64,000 nucleotides of DNA, from the NCBI RefSeq assembly GCF_963678975.1, contig NC_089279.1, positions 29,048,525-29,112,524 on the forward strand, given 5' to 3'. This stretch comes from Dysidea avara. Lineage: Eukaryota > Porifera > Demospongiae > Dictyoceratida > Dysideidae. Positions 20,573 to 33,734 of this stretch are shown here, in pieces. A model generated the notes under the pieces. That model was not told the DNA's origin, did not search any database, and worked only from the letters and a program-made list of their open reading frames with translations. Numbering within the stretch: the first letter of the stretch is position 1; each line of letters starts with the position of its first letter. A program made the translations under genes and the position numbers.

Positions 20573-23500
20573 ATGGCGTCGATTAGTACCAAACTCGAAT
20601 TTCCACCCGGATTTAAACAGGAAAATCGGTGAGTCCCGCTGTGTTTCGTGCGTGCTAAGTCAACCACCCCAACAGTTGGCTGAGATGGTGTCCAACTTCG
20701 CCTGAACTGTTAGCAGAAGCTGAAGCTAAAATATTTCAACGTAAGGTGATCTTGTTTAGTATTGTAACAGTCATTGTTAGGAACAAGCGTATAATCATTT
20801 AGGCACAAGGGGCCGGATCACAAATGACTAGCTAGTGTATGTATCCATGTTGGGGCCACTTTAACGTGATTTGGGTAAAAATGCCAAGTGTTTAGGGTGA
20901 GTAGGATGGCGTGTAAAATCGGAGTGGCTATTCCAGTGCCGTACAAATACTTTTTACTATTCTTACAGCAATCTTCCATCTATAGAATCAGTTGCATGGT
21001 AAGTTTGAGGCAAGCTAGGGCCTGGAAGGCGTAATAGAACTGTAGCTTGATGTAGGGGGTCCCAGGTTCAACCCTAAGTGTTACACTTTTTTTGTTTGGG
21101 ACCGTGATTTTTTGTGTAAGGTTTATTCTTTTCACATATCTGTCCTATGCTGCATGCTACTCTAATAGAGGATATGTGCTATTAATAATTTGAACAAAAA
21201 ATGATCAATATAACAAGATTTGCAGTGTGCCCAAGAATTTTTGACGGTGAATGACCATCGTGAATCCCATACAAAAGTACTGGTAGCAAATGCGGCTCGG
21301 ACTATAACTCGCCACATGAACTACGGATGGGGCTCCTCCTTCCAGTTACTCTGTTATGCACGTAAAGGAATCTATCGCTCTGGAGAAACTCGCGTAACTG
21401 GTCTAGTTTTGGGGATTCGCACTTTCTATGCATACCTACAATACATTCATTCAAGATTGAGTTTCAAGATCATGCAGAGTTATGTTGGATTTAATTTTTC
21501 AATCTACATGAGTTAGTTGGCCTGCAAATCAGCCAACTAAGTTGGCATGGCCTTGTTATCATACCTAACTGTTGGAAACAACAAGAGGGTGTCACTGTAG
21601 TAGCTACATTATACCGTCAATGATATGCAACAACAGGACAGAATGAATCTCTACATGTAATGGGGTAGCTATGTATGTTATCTGCTTTAGTTGGCTGTTA
21701 ACTTGCTATAGTGGACTAATCAATTACTGTTTATTTTGTACCCACTGGTTTAATGTAGTATCTTGTATTGATGTTTAACAAGGTTAACACCTCAGGGCTT
21801 TTTTGTCCATGTTTAGCTACATTAGCTATATAGTACTTGAGTGTTGTATCTGTAGGAATTGACAAGATCTTTAAGTATCTGTTCTTCTATAATGTACAGA
21901 AAATGATATGGGTATGATAGGAAGAGTCAACCACTCATTCTGCTGAGTTGTATATAGGAGTGTAATCATTGTCTCACCTGTCACATGACCATGTAGTGTA
22001 CACTACCATCTCCACAGTGTGTCTGGTGTTATGATATCACCTTCCAAATACTTTGATGTCTGGGGTAATTTATCAGTAAGGTGTCCTTCTTTCAGGGCCA
22101 TTGCACTTGTATAAACGAGGCCATATAGATATGTTTATCAGAAGAGAATTCACGATCGTACTTTCCAAGTATGAGTTTTGCATGTGTTCCTATCCATCAA
22201 GATGGACACTTGTAAGATACTGGGTCTAGTGTTAGAGTGCTAGCTAATAGTAGTGCCATATACAATTGTCAGTTCATTTGGTTTTGTCCTGTAATTGGCT
22301 TTAAAAGAGTGCTCCTGTATGTAGGTAGCTATAGGTTTAGATGTCTGTGTTTACTCTACAAACCATTGTTTTTATTTGTCATATGATAAACCTTGTAATA
22401 ACTTGTGGTCCTTCATGTGACACACATATTATATATATATATACTAAGTAGGACAGTTACAGTATTGTCTTGAATTACTGCTGGTCCCATATAAATGCCT
22501 GATTTTGTACAATTACAGGGAGAATGTTGAATACACATAGTGCATTCATGGTTTCTAACACAATTTGTGCTGTGCCACAAATGATAACGTGTAAAAGGAA
22601 AACATCAAGAAGTGTACAACTCCCAATTGGAGATTTTATGGGTTGCTTGACATACTTAACATGCTGCATCGTGTATTTTTGTGTGTAGGTATTGAATCTG
22701 ACTACAAGACCAGTTTTGTTAAAATTGATGATGACTGTCATATCCGAACACTTATCACAGAACCCAGTGATCCCTCTAACATACAGAACACTCCAATAGT
22801 AATGATTCATGGATTTTTAGGTGGTATCGGGATACTGATTAAAAACATTAATGCCTTGAGCAAAACAAGAAGAGTGTTTGTGTTTGATTTGATGGGATTT
22901 GGTAGAAGTTCTCGAGTTCCTGTACCTGGTAATGCAATGGAAGTCGAGGAGAGTTACGTTTTGTCAATAGAAAAGTGGAGGCAGAAAGTTGGACTAGACA
23001 AATTTGTTCTATTAGGGCACAGTCTTGGAGGATTCATGTCCACAGCATATGCCCTTCGTCACCCTGACCAAGTGAAACACTTAATATTGGTAGACCCATG
23101 GGGTTATGGTATTAAGCCAGATGATGACAGAGTGGTTTGGACAAGAAATGGAGAAAATGTTTATGCTTCCAGTGTCCCCATGAAATATAGAATGTTCCTG
23201 TATTTTGGTACTCGAGTCAATGCTCTTTCTGTACTGAGAATTTTGGGACCTCTAGGTAAAGTTGTGTTATAGATGTTGGTTTTCAAAAAATTATTTTTTT
23301 GTACAATATATACAAATTACATATTTGCTTATGTGATTGGATCTGTTGAACCATGACATGTTTGTGCATGGAAGAGTCAAATATCGCTTATTAATGTATC
23401 ATAAATAACCATGAGCTATGGCTGTGACCATCAAATTTTCACTGTTCCTATAGCCATTTCTTACCTTTCAGAGTCTTAGAGTGCAAAATGTTGCCTGTGG

Positions 23501-25710
23501 AATTTTTTAGATAGACTTTGTCAGGGTATAATTACCATACCCTCATACGGGTGTGGAGGCTAGAATGGAACTTGGGAAGACAGAAACCGTTAGTGTATGA
23601 GTGTAGCTGGCATAGTACCAGAATCATTTTTTGCACTAATAAAGTTGGTATATTGTCAATAATCCTTACTCTAAAATGTTGTGTAACAGTTGTATATAAA
23701 TGCTTACTGATGTGCTTTACTAGGACCAGCAGCATTTAGGAAGTGGAGACCAGACTTGGAGGTGCAGTTTGCAGATCTTATTGGTCCAGGTGTGATGTAC
23801 AACTACCTCTACCATTGTAACATGCAACAACCAACGTAAGTTTTGTGTAATGATAGAATAAGAAAATGTGACTGGCTGAGCGAAAACCTGTCATTTTCGT
23901 TATTGAAATTATCTGGGTAAAAATACGTGTGCCACATAATGATTTTTTTGCATATTTTAATTACGTACAAACTAATCAATAAACCAGTACATCATCAGAT
24001 TGCCTGTTCATGAAGAGTAAGAGAATCTGTTTTTGTGTTTGTACAGCCATGTGAGATTACTTATGGGTGCTTATTTACAGTGTGGTGAAACAAAGTTTAC
24101 CATTGTCATTTTTGTCTTTGTTATGTACATAGACAAATATAGTATACCTTGTTGGATTTGCCAGTTCATGGTGAACAGGTTGAGCAAGTCCTAGCTTGTT
24201 TCTGTTGTGAGTTGTGATTGCTTGATTAATTAAGCACCAGCTGTTCCAAGTGTCTAGTCCAAGACTGTTCAACATAAAAGGCTGAGACTTTTACTGGTTA
24301 CTATGTATAACAGACAAACTGAGGAATGTGCAAAAACGATGTGTTTTTTTTTCTTTTTTTTTTTTTGCTCAGCTGGTCACGTATATGTATTTTCTGAAAA
24401 TGGTTGGTCGTGCATTGTGACCTTGTAATGTACTGATGAGTGATGATGCAAAACATGGCATTGATATACCGTATAGCGGGAATCATTTGTGAAAGAAAAT
24501 GTTTGCGAATTTTGCAATTTTAGATGCATTTGTGAATATTTTCTTGCACAATTTTTCTTGTAGCTAATTAAAAAAAAATTTTTTTAATGACATTGTCCCC
24601 TGCTTTACCAGCATTCACGTGGCGAGTAGTGTGGTTTGTACTAACATAGATTTATAAGCCCCAGGTACCTGGGGTTTATATTACTATGGTACTAAGATTT
24701 GTAGTACTTGCTATTAAACTGTTAGCTATAGCTATTTACAACAGCAGAATAGCTTACTCAACCAGTATCACTTTAAAAGTGAAATTCTGAAAGGGGGTTT
24801 CTATCGAAACCCTTCTAGATCTGCCACTGGACTGACAGTGGAAGGAAACTGGTGCTACTCATGAAATTGGGAAAATGACTATTATTACAACATAGATTTA
24901 TATTACACTGCCGTGTCGTAGTCCCCTAGGCATACCTGTTGTCCGCTTATCGTGAATGCTACCTACTTCTCTGCCACAGATCAGCCACATGTCACAGTGA
25001 AGTGCACTCCCACTTATTATCCATGACTGACTGGTTGTAAGCACACGCCCAATCCCTAAATTACTGCATACAATAAATCGCAAACATTTTCTCGCGAATA
25101 AAGAAAGGACAGACCATTCACGGATGTTTTCTTCCACAAACCATTCCCATTATACAGTATTTGGCACTCCTTTTTAGTTAACTTTCCTGAAAATTTATTG
25201 AACGTTGTTGAAATGTTTGAGGATTTTGGAACTTCGGGAAGTATAGATCTACCACCTGTCTGCACATTAGAATGCTTGGCATCCTTTACAAAGGCTTGTG
25301 TTTGACCTTTCCTATGACATCACAAGATTTTTGATGACATGTGACCAACTTTATTATCCATTTGTTACACATTGTTTGTACACTGACTATAATGTATGTC
25401 TTTCTTCTGCAGTGGAGAGGAAGCTTTTCGGACCTTGCAAGGTGCAACTGCCTGGGCAAGCAATCCTATGTTAAAAAGAGTCGGCAGCCTACCTGATTAT
25501 GTTCCAATTACACTAATCTATGGAGCTCGCACATGGGTTGACAGCACTCAAGGATTTGAAATAAAAGAACAACGTCCTAATTCTTACTGTGACCTGCAAA
25601 TGATTGAGGGAGGTGGACATCATGTTTACTTTGACCATCCAAAAGAATTCAATAACTCTGTTGAAAATATCTGTTGTACTATTGATGCAGAAGTGGGAAC
25701 ATTTTTATAA
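20573..25710 (+). CDS. ABHD4: ABHD4-like alpha/beta hydrolase, five exons
   Basis: Exons 20573-20628, 20676-20740, 22689-23255, 23724-23835 and 25413-25710 join in phase at GT-AG sites to give 365 residues, close to the ~340-350 of ABHD4 and ABHD5. The N-terminus has the family's W-x2-WCPTS segment. The oxyanion stretch IHGFLGG follows near residue 81, then FDLMGFGRSS. The nucleophile elbow GHSLGG has Ser ~152. Asp ~310 (GARTWVDS) and His ~336 in GGGHHVYFD, which also forms H-x4-D, complete a plausible triad. ABHD5 has Asn in place of the Ser, so this is the active ABHD4 type. Vertebrate ABHD4 acts on N-acyl phosphatidylethanolamine; the sponge substrate is not known. Confidence 0.92.
20741..22688 (+). 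other. Intron 2 of the ABHD4-like gene
   Basis: 1.95 kb. It contains a stretch with a B-box-like GGTTCAACCC (~21072), an unassigned open frame (21220-21516), one CTCTAATAGA motif (~21158) and a TA run near 22433. No bounded transposon seen. Confidence 0.5.
23836..25412 (+). other. Intron 4 of the ABHD4-like gene
   Basis: 1.58 kb. 24470-24550 and 25080-25160 carry words such as ACCGTATAGCGGGAA and GCGAATTTTGC, typical of small AT-rich MITEs. I could not define ends. Minus-strand frames at 25265-25056 and 25137-24898 are not recognised. Confidence 0.4.
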
Positions 25711-26038
25711 TGAATTATTTAAAGCATATGTTTATAGTTTCTCGTGTTTTTTTGTTTTTATTATTTTTATTTGTTGTTACTAGAACCATAAATTCACGTA
25801 AACTATAGCTAGCTTGTGAGCTACTCTAAACTGATGTTGACATGGGAAATGGCACAATGGAATTATACGTAGAATCGAGCAGATATGCATGCAAACGTAA
25901 TGCTACTATACAAGTAAGTAAAAGGTCGTGGTGGCGCCATATCATTTAACATCCATGGGATACACAGTTCACCTTTAAATCAATCACCTGATATATGCCG
26001 ACAGTCACGCGTCTAGCTACTCGTGACAGCTGAAAGTG
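25711..26038. other. Spacer between the ABHD4-like gene and ML gene A
   Basis: The last ~80 bases contain CACGCGTCTAGCTACTCGTGA and probably the start region of gene A. Nothing else seen. Confidence 0.35.
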
Positions 26039-28070
26039 ATGATGAAAGTTGCTTGCGTTTTTACTGCGTTCTGCCTCGTTCTGGTCACCGCCAGCCCGCT
26101 AGTGAAAGAGCTCGCGTCGCCGTGTGAGGTCGACACTTCTTGTGGTTAGTTTTGATGCCCACATCATAACGTACGTTGATCCAGGCACATATACCACGCA
26201 CAGATAAGGGCGATTATGATGTGACGGACTTGAAAATCACATTCTCTCCTGATCCACCAGAGAAAGGAAAGAACGTCACCATCTCTGCAACTGGGACTGT
26301 CAGTAAGTCACACTCACACATGTCACTGCTGAACATATGCCTGCCATAGCTACAAAAGCCTAGTTAACACTATTCTTATGCTTGTATATCTAGCTATGAT
26401 AAGCATCATATCAAAAAGGTGCCTTGCCAGGGCTCCTGTGCTGACTGGCTAACAATGTATGCATAGATTGTATGGTAGCTATCTAGTCTGGCAGTGCCCG
26501 ACTCGAAAAAAAAGTAAGAGTCTGGTGAGTGTAGCATGGATGTTGTGTTTAGGAAGCCCTTCCACATTACCTTATTGATTGCATCATGTTTTAATTAAAG
26601 AAGCCTTTCAGCATAACTCTTAGCCTTTGAAGTCTCCATAATGAATATATTTGTACAGACTGTGTGATTGATTGGACAGCAAACTGGCTACACAACTTAT
26701 GTATGCTATGTTCACCAGATGTGGAGAGTCGGCACTGCCAGACAACATGGTACTCACCCCTGTAGCTTTTGTCTTAATCAGTGAGATGTTTTTCTCTCTC
26801 ATACCATATTATTGGAGGAGAGCAGTCAGGTTTACTGTCAATCGCTACTCAAGGTACCACCAGACTGAGAGTATTTCAAACATGTTGCAGCAAGCAACTT
26901 ATAAATGTTGAAACACCTTTAGACTGATGATGATGTTTGAATAATCCACCAAATACTGGCTAGTGTAGCTATACCTAGCCAATAATGCCTCTAACTTTTA
27001 TTCCAACATTGATAGCTAACACCTCAAGAGTCCAATTAAGGCTAGTTATATTTTGCCAGCTTAAGTGGTATACACTTTATATCCACCCAAACTGACTAGA
27101 TCTAACCATAAATTAGTTCTTCATTTTATTAGATGCATAGGTAGCGTACGGGACCATGAGTGTCGTACCACTTTAGCCACAGTTCTTCGTTGTATGCCAT
27201 CAAAATACTTGTGCTGGCTGTTGTCTTCTGAATGATAAATCATTTGAAACATGTCTCCTTGTGATGAAAAACAGGATAACTGGATTTGCTATTGTATATA
27301 GTTGGTGCAAATCATTTAACACTTGTCAATGAGTGGTGATGCAAAAGGTGGTGCCTTATGCTATATGGTATAAACTTTAGAGAGTTGTTTTAACATTATG
27401 ATATTGTACATAGTTATACATGAATGGTGCATGGTTAAGGGTGTTGTGATTTTGTATTAGATAAAGAAATCACTGGCGGCAAAATCAAAGTGGAGGCAAA
27501 ATATGGTATCATCACAGTGTTGAATAAAGCGTATGAAGTGTGTGACCTTGTTAAGGAGATTGGCAAGGAGTGCCCAATTCCTAAAGGTAATATATGGACA
27601 CAATAATAATATATGAACCTGTCTAAGTTTCATCAGAGTAAATTTTTGTGGGCCATACACTATCATTGTGGTCTTAATAAGCAATTGCTACACAAGGCAA
27701 TGTGTCATTGTATTGTAATCTGCAACTTATGAAATTTGACTAATGGTCTTCCTATACATGTATACTTAGATAGGTTTGTGATTTTTTTGGCAACATGTAT
27801 TCAGTTAGTGTATGCTCTATTAGAGTAGCTAAGCATATAAGTTCTACTTTTTGAAGATGTATTATGCATCTTTCTATAGGTCCTTTGAGTGGTTCTGCTA
27901 CTGCTGAGTTGCCTAAAGATGTTCCAGGGGTAAGCAGATAGACAGCAACTATAGCTGTGTCTTACATACATGTGTTGTTGTGTTGGCAGGGTACGTATCA
28001 TGTAGATATCGAAGGCACTGATCAAGATGGCAAGCACATGATATGTGTAACGGCCGAGTGTCACGTTTAA
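26039..28070 (+). CDS. ML-domain secreted lipid-binding protein A (NPC2-like)
   Basis: Exons 26039-26144, 26204-26302, 27461-27586, 27880-27929 and 27990-28070 total 462 bases, giving 153 residues. A signal peptide (MMKVACVFTAFCLVLVTA) is followed by the ML fold: DYDVTDLKITFSPDPPEKGK, an N-glycosylation site NVT, KVEAKYGIITVLNKAYEVCD, KECPIP and GTDQDGKHMICVTAEC. Six Cys suggest three disulfides, as in NPC2 and the fungal PG/PI transfer proteins. ML proteins bind sterols, phospholipids or microbial lipids outside the cell or in lysosomes; the ligand here is unknown. Two adjacent ATGs (26039, 26042) are possible starts. The exon 1 donor is GTTAGT where the paralogues have GTAAGT. First of five tandem copies. 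Confidence 0.9.
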
Positions 28071-29727
28071 TGACTGTAATCCTTTGTTGTGATGTCTTTG
28101 TATATACCACAGACTTTTAAGTTTGTATGATAACTTTCATTTATTGAATGTACAAATTTACAATCCATTGGGTACCGCCGAACTACTGATTTGAATGGAT
28201 CAAAATGACTAGTGTGGTCGTCTCTGTGGAACTGCTGCGTCCTTTACAATTATGCACATGCCATGATTGACTGATAGCATAGTTTCACTCTGATTAGCCA
28301 GTTACCAGCATTGAAGGGTTGTGAACAGCTAAACTTGAAACTTTGAAAAGGTGCTAACCCAAGAGCTCGTAATATAAATAATAATTATGAACTGTTGCTC
28401 TAACAGAGATAGTCACAAACAGTGCACATGTATGCACATAGGAGCTATTCTCAAATGAATGTGGCAATGTGCTATCTTCTACGTTTTTGGACCATATAAA
28501 TGGCATGACTGTTCTATTAGAGTACTTGGCTGCTCTTTACCAGCAATTTTTGTTGCTTTTGACTGTGTGAGTGAATAACATCTCCCTCTGCATAATCCAA
28601 TACTTAATCATGATATTGGATATTGCAAATGCTAGCTATACGTATATGTTGCTATCGATATCATTATAGCAAGGGATGAGGGAGGGGAGGAAGTGTACAT
28701 GGTGTTGGGAGGCTTGTGACGAATAGCACAAGGTTAAAATATACTTCTCACTGTTCTCAGCATCATTATTTCTCAGTTGAACCTTTGTGCAGAATCCAAA
28801 CGATAGTTGTCCTGTTGTGTATTAGTGACTCCTCACTTTTATGTATATAAGACAAATGATCACGAGGTGAACCAGTTAACTGCTCAGTGTTGAGTGACAT
28901 ATTCATGTATCATGTGGTAATGTATGTATAATTTTTTATATATAATTTTGTTTATTATTATATAGTGGGTATGAAAAAAACAATTAAAGCTTATAGCTAT
29001 AATACCGCACATTACAATATTAAATCTACATACAATTGGACAAATAAAACATCCAGAAAAGAATTATAGTGTTAGTGGCCATAACACTTATCAGATGGTA
29101 CAGAATTCCAGTCATATATTACTACAAAACTATATTTCTTCACATTTGCATGATCTTGTACAGGAGTAGTTGTAGACTATATACAAAAAAAAACTCTTCT
29201 ACTGGTACTGGTTATATCCACCACAAGGCCATGGATGTGTATAGATACACTTATAGCTACACATAGTGAGTTAAGCCTCAACCCTGGAATAGGATGATAA
29301 TAGCTAGAGACGATCCAGAAAAACAGACCAGCTTGTGTGGTAGTTAACTTGTGTACGTGTGTTGTGTCTTGAGGCTAAATACATAGAGCTATATTATGGG
29401 ACAGGGGGTACTATATTATACGGATTGCAATCACAAAGCTATACCTTTTCCCATCTATGCCACAGTTTTTGGTGATAGCAATGATTTGAAGTTAAGCGTA
29501 TATCTAACACTGCTACTCTAAATCAAATTGTCAAATCATATCAAACCAATTGCACACTATAATACACTATGTATTGTACTGCTCGTAATCACCGGCCTGG
29601 GGGTAAGGTTGGGGTTACTTATCAGCCTCATAAGTTGTCTTGCAGTAGCTACCCAATCATAATCATAACATTTATACCAGCACCAGAAATTTAAAAGTGT
29701 TAATCTGGGATGTAGCTAATCTTCTTA
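28071..29727. other. Intergenic between ML genes A and B
   Basis: AT-rich. One CTCTAATAGA motif at 28506-28526. No gene recognised. Confidence 0.4.
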
Positions 29728-30760
29728 GTGCAGTGCCTAAGACCCTTTAATGTGAGATAATCGTTCACTTTTTGATAAAAGCACCAAATTTCTTATGGGG
29801 TTTGTAGCACGTGTATACTAAGTGATTTTAGAAGGGGAGGCATGTAAAAAGTCCTTTGGAACCCTACTTTTGGACCTTGACAACAAAACTATTTGTTTAC
29901 ATAGAAAGCAATCAAGGGTAAAGGCTGGATCTAGTATTAGACCAGTACAAAGCCTGCAGCTGTGACATGATGGCCCATTAAAATGCCATATGAAACAAAT
30001 TGTTTTCTCAGCCTGGCAGTAAACAAAATGACTGAAAATGCTATTTTCAAGGGATTTTATTAAAGTTTTGCATTTCCAATGCACATAGTTCTGTAGTGTC
30101 ATGTACAAGGATCATCCTGATCTGTATCATTTCTTTATTGAAGGTGTATAACAAAAGTTATTGAATGGTGAAGTTTTAATTGGTTACAGGTGGGCATAAA
30201 ATCATTGGAATATCACAATAATTATACCAAAGAGGTATTTCTACAATAATAATTAGATTCGATCAACATTGCAGCGATAATTGCTTGATTTATGCATATA
30301 CCGAGGAATTTCAATAATTTTATGTCTACCTGTAACTAATTAAAACTTCATCATTCAATAACTTTTGTTATACACCTTTGATAAAGAAACGATACACATC
30401 AGGATGATCCTTGCACTTGATACTACAGAACTGTGTGCATTGGAAATGCAAAACTTTAATAAAACCCCCTGAAAATAGTCATATTGTTTACTGCCAGGCT
30501 GAGAAAATAATCTGTTTCATGTAACATTTTAATGGGCTATCATGTTGCAGCTGCAGGCTTTGTACTGGTCTAATTCTAGATCCAGCCTTTGTTTTCCATG
30601 TAAACAAATACTTTTGTTGTCAAGGTCCAAAAGTAGGGTTCCAAAGGACTTTTTACATGCCTCCCCTTCTAAAATCACTTAGTACATGTGCTACAAACCC
30701 CATAAGAAATTTGGTGCTTTTATCAAAAAGTGAATGGTTTAGTGGCTTAGGCACTGGACT
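29728..30760. repeat. Long inverted repeat, ~1.03 kb, arms ~470 bp
   Basis: 29728-30213 and 30303-30760 are inverted copies of one another with scattered differences; examples are GCAGTGCCTAAG / CTTAGGCACTG, TTTTGATAAAAGCACCAAAT and ACTTTTTACATGCCTCCCC. The spacer is ~90 bases. No transposase or clear target duplication. An unrecognised minus-strand frame (30108-29818) lies in the left arm. It may be a fold-back element or a transcribed hairpin. Confidence 0.8.
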
Positions 30761-30909
30761 ATCTGAGATTCCAATTGACTATAAAATGCGAAATGATTAC
30801 TCTATAAAGCTACGCCAACGAGAATATCAATGAACAATATCAAAAATTGAACAAATATTCTAATTGATTGAATTGGGGTGGGGCATTTTGATACCTGCAT
30901 GCTACAAGC

Positions 30910-33734
30910 ATGAAAGTAACCTTTGTTCTCACTGCATTATGCGTGGTGCTATAGTGACCGCCAGTCCACTAGGGAAAGACTTAGGGCCAGTGATATGTCT
31001 TGTGGTAAGTTTGAAGGGTCCAGTTGTGCGCTAATCTATAGCTACTGAATTCACTCCTCCCTTTTCAGATGGTACTGACTATGATGTAAAATCTCGATCT
31101 CCCCTGACTCCTTAAAGCCAGAAGACTAGCTCCTATGAACCTGGCTAGGTGGAACATCATTACTAACCCTAAATGTGTCCTTTGTATAGCTACCCAGCCC
31201 ATATCTTGACTGGATGTCTTGTTGCTCATGATCAAGGCAGGTAGCTATACCTGGAGACATGATTCAGTCCTACAGGTTCTCGTTCATGGACTCCAACAGC
31301 ACTTACCTGACAGTTTTAAACTCTATGCTGACCTTCCAGGATATTTTGCTAGTGTCTGCCCTCCCAGCACTATTCCAACCAATCTTTCCTCCACTCTTAG
31401 CAGACCTGACTTGGTTTTAGTTTCCAATAATTCCATCTGTTTGTTTGAACTAACTATTCCCACCAATAGGCAATACCCAGCAACATCTTTTGGCTGCTAG
31501 AGCTAAGAAGGAAGACCAGTATAGCTGTTTACAATATGACCTTCAGCTTTCTGGCTTATCTGTCAATCTCATTTCCATTGAGATTGGCTGTTTAGGCCAT
31601 TTTATGCCAGACACAAGTAGCCAATACTTGTGAAGTGGCAAAGAAGACCATAAGATCCCTATTTGAGCAGGCTGCTCGCATTGCTGTCTCCTGCTCATAC
31701 AGAATTTTTACTTCTAGAGCCTCCCCGGACTGGGATCTATTGGTTTACCTAAACTGAACTTTTCTGCATGCTATAATTATTATTTTTGTATTGTAATTTA
31801 ATAGTGCAAGTCTTGCCAGGACTCCTGTACTGTCCATCCAGTGCTTGGTACCCCTGAGTCTAGACCCCTGTACTTAAGTTGTGTTTTGTCTTAACAAAAA
31901 CAGACATCTCTCCCTCCTTTTACTATCACTGTAAATGGAATCGTCAGTAAGTTTGACTGCCGGGTGTATACATGCATGATTGTATAGACCTGCGGGTCAC
32001 GTGGTCTCGAGGTGTATGTAGCTACATTACTTATATGGCTATAGTTTAACTATCTCTTTAGGCCGCACCTGCAAGGAGGCCAGTGAAGGGGACAGATTTT
32101 ATGCCTTTTTCTTTGTTCAGTGTTGTAGACTACATGTGCCATGGAAATTACTAGTGCTGCAGTGACCACCGAAGAACTGAAGCTGGCAAACTTTTAAATG
32201 AAAGCCAAGCATGTAGAAATGAGACATTGAAGATTAAGTGGTACAATCAATGTGTACAGGAAACCAAATGTACTGACAGCTAGGCCATACCAAATTAATC
32301 ATATGTTTTTCACGGATTGTTTGCCCTCTAGTAGTTACCCGGAAGGTTGAAAAATAAATAGAAAATGTAAATCATTTTAGCTGCAACTGACAGCTTTGCT
32401 TGGGTTTATATGACTGCTCAGTATTAGAGTACCTTGATATTGACAGGTGCAAAAGCTATAAAGTCCTTCTGAAATAAAGTGATGGAGCTCAAATTCCTTC
32501 CCCTTTGCTACTATACCAAAAGAGTCTACAGCCACATTAGCAATCTTTTTAAGAGATCACGTGATTTACATATTTGCCAAAACATTGACCCGCTGAGTCG
32601 TGAAGCATAAGATTAATTTGTCATGGCCCTATGTGTGAATATCAATGGAGTGACCCTTGACTTGAGAAATTTTGTATAAGATTTTCCTGTGATTTCTGAT
32701 TTCCAAAGTGATTTCAATACTTATAGTTTAGCTACAGAAATTCTGTCTAATTTACAGAGCTTGATTTCTGATTTTTACCTCAAGAGTGTATAAGATCTAC
32801 AGGTGTTGTGTCTCAATGTGCTGATTCCATGTTCTTGTACAGCCTACTTGCAACCAGTCAAATATTTAGCCTTATCACGGGTCCCTAATGGGGTAGTAAT
32901 CTAATTTAATGTTGCATAGTTTACGAAGATCTCTAATAGAATGGTCTATATGGACTGTCCATTTAGGAAAGTAGATATCAAAAAGTGATCTGGCTAAACA
33001 GTGAAAGTGTCTAATGAATCAGTCCATGGGTATAATAGGCTGAATGAAACAGAAACTTTCATATCTTGGTATTCAGCTAGCTTGATATCACCTTGCAAGC
33101 AAATTATATGCATTAGTTAACCCACAGCTTAAAAGACCTGTTATCTGTATGTTGCTATCTGGAAAATTCGTTCTGCTATACGTTAGAACTAATTCAGGGA
33201 CAGTGTTTTGAAGTTAATTCAGTATTATGTGATCTGCAAAACATTTTTGCTCACATGACATGCCACACACTATTCCATGTATAATGCAGTACTGACTCAT
33301 ACTTAACCATGTCATTATAATGCATTTTATTAGACAAGAAAATTACTGGTGGCAATGTGACGGTGGTGGCGAAGTATAGTATTGTTACTGTGATCGATGA
33401 AACCTTTGATATCGAATTTGTGCAACTGAGAGGTCTTCAATGCCCAGTCAAGTACAAAATCAATAGTGTTATGACAAATCTATGTTATGTCAAATAACAA
33501 AGCAGCTATATATTTCTGTTGGGTTTCAGGTCATATGTCTGGTGCTCTGGAAGCACAGGTCCCTTCATTTATTCCTCTTGTGAGTGTAAATGAGTGCATT
33601 GTTGCATTTCTATTTGTTTGTTTATTCACATCGGCAGTGACATGTAGGGAATGTACCACATTGTTATCAATACTACTGACCAGAATGGCAAACCTTCTAT
33701 ATGCTTTAAGGCTGAATGTCACATTAGCACTTGA
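30910..33734 (+). pseudogene. ML-domain gene B, pseudogene split by a retroelement
   Basis: Exon 1 (from 30910) starts MKVTFVLTALCVVL but runs into TAG TGA; a small deletion shifted the frame before the expected VTASPL. Exon 2 is cut in two: its start at 31069 (DGTDYDVK, then TAA) and its end at ~31910-31951 (TITVNGIVS before a GTAAGT donor) flank a retrotransposon fragment. Exons 3 (33334-~33459), 4 (33530-~33578) and 5 (33648-33734) remain readable (NKKITGGNVTVVAKYSIVTV, then ICFKAECHIST and a stop). The Cys in the YDxC position has changed to Phe. It cannot make a normal ML protein. Confidence 0.8.
31127..31905 (+). mobile_element. 5'-truncated RLE-type non-LTR retrotransposon fragment
   Basis: The sequence matches the 3' third of the minus-strand element at 42.3-45.7 kb. 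Shared features are the CxxC...HxxxxC knuckle region (ITNPKCVLC), RHDSVLQVLVHGLQQHLP, the PD-(D/E)xK-like nuclease motifs RPDLVLV, CLFELTIP and AKKEDQYSCL, and the 3' untranslated words GTCTTGCCAGG and CCTGAGTCT. Several frame breaks. It sits inside exon 2 of ML pseudogene B. Confidence 0.8.

Noticed and set aside
21060-21090. B-box-like GGTTCAACCC, possible tRNA-derived SINE or tRNA gene
   Set aside because: The B box is good, but no matching A box or cloverleaf could be fitted upstream and no end of the element was found.
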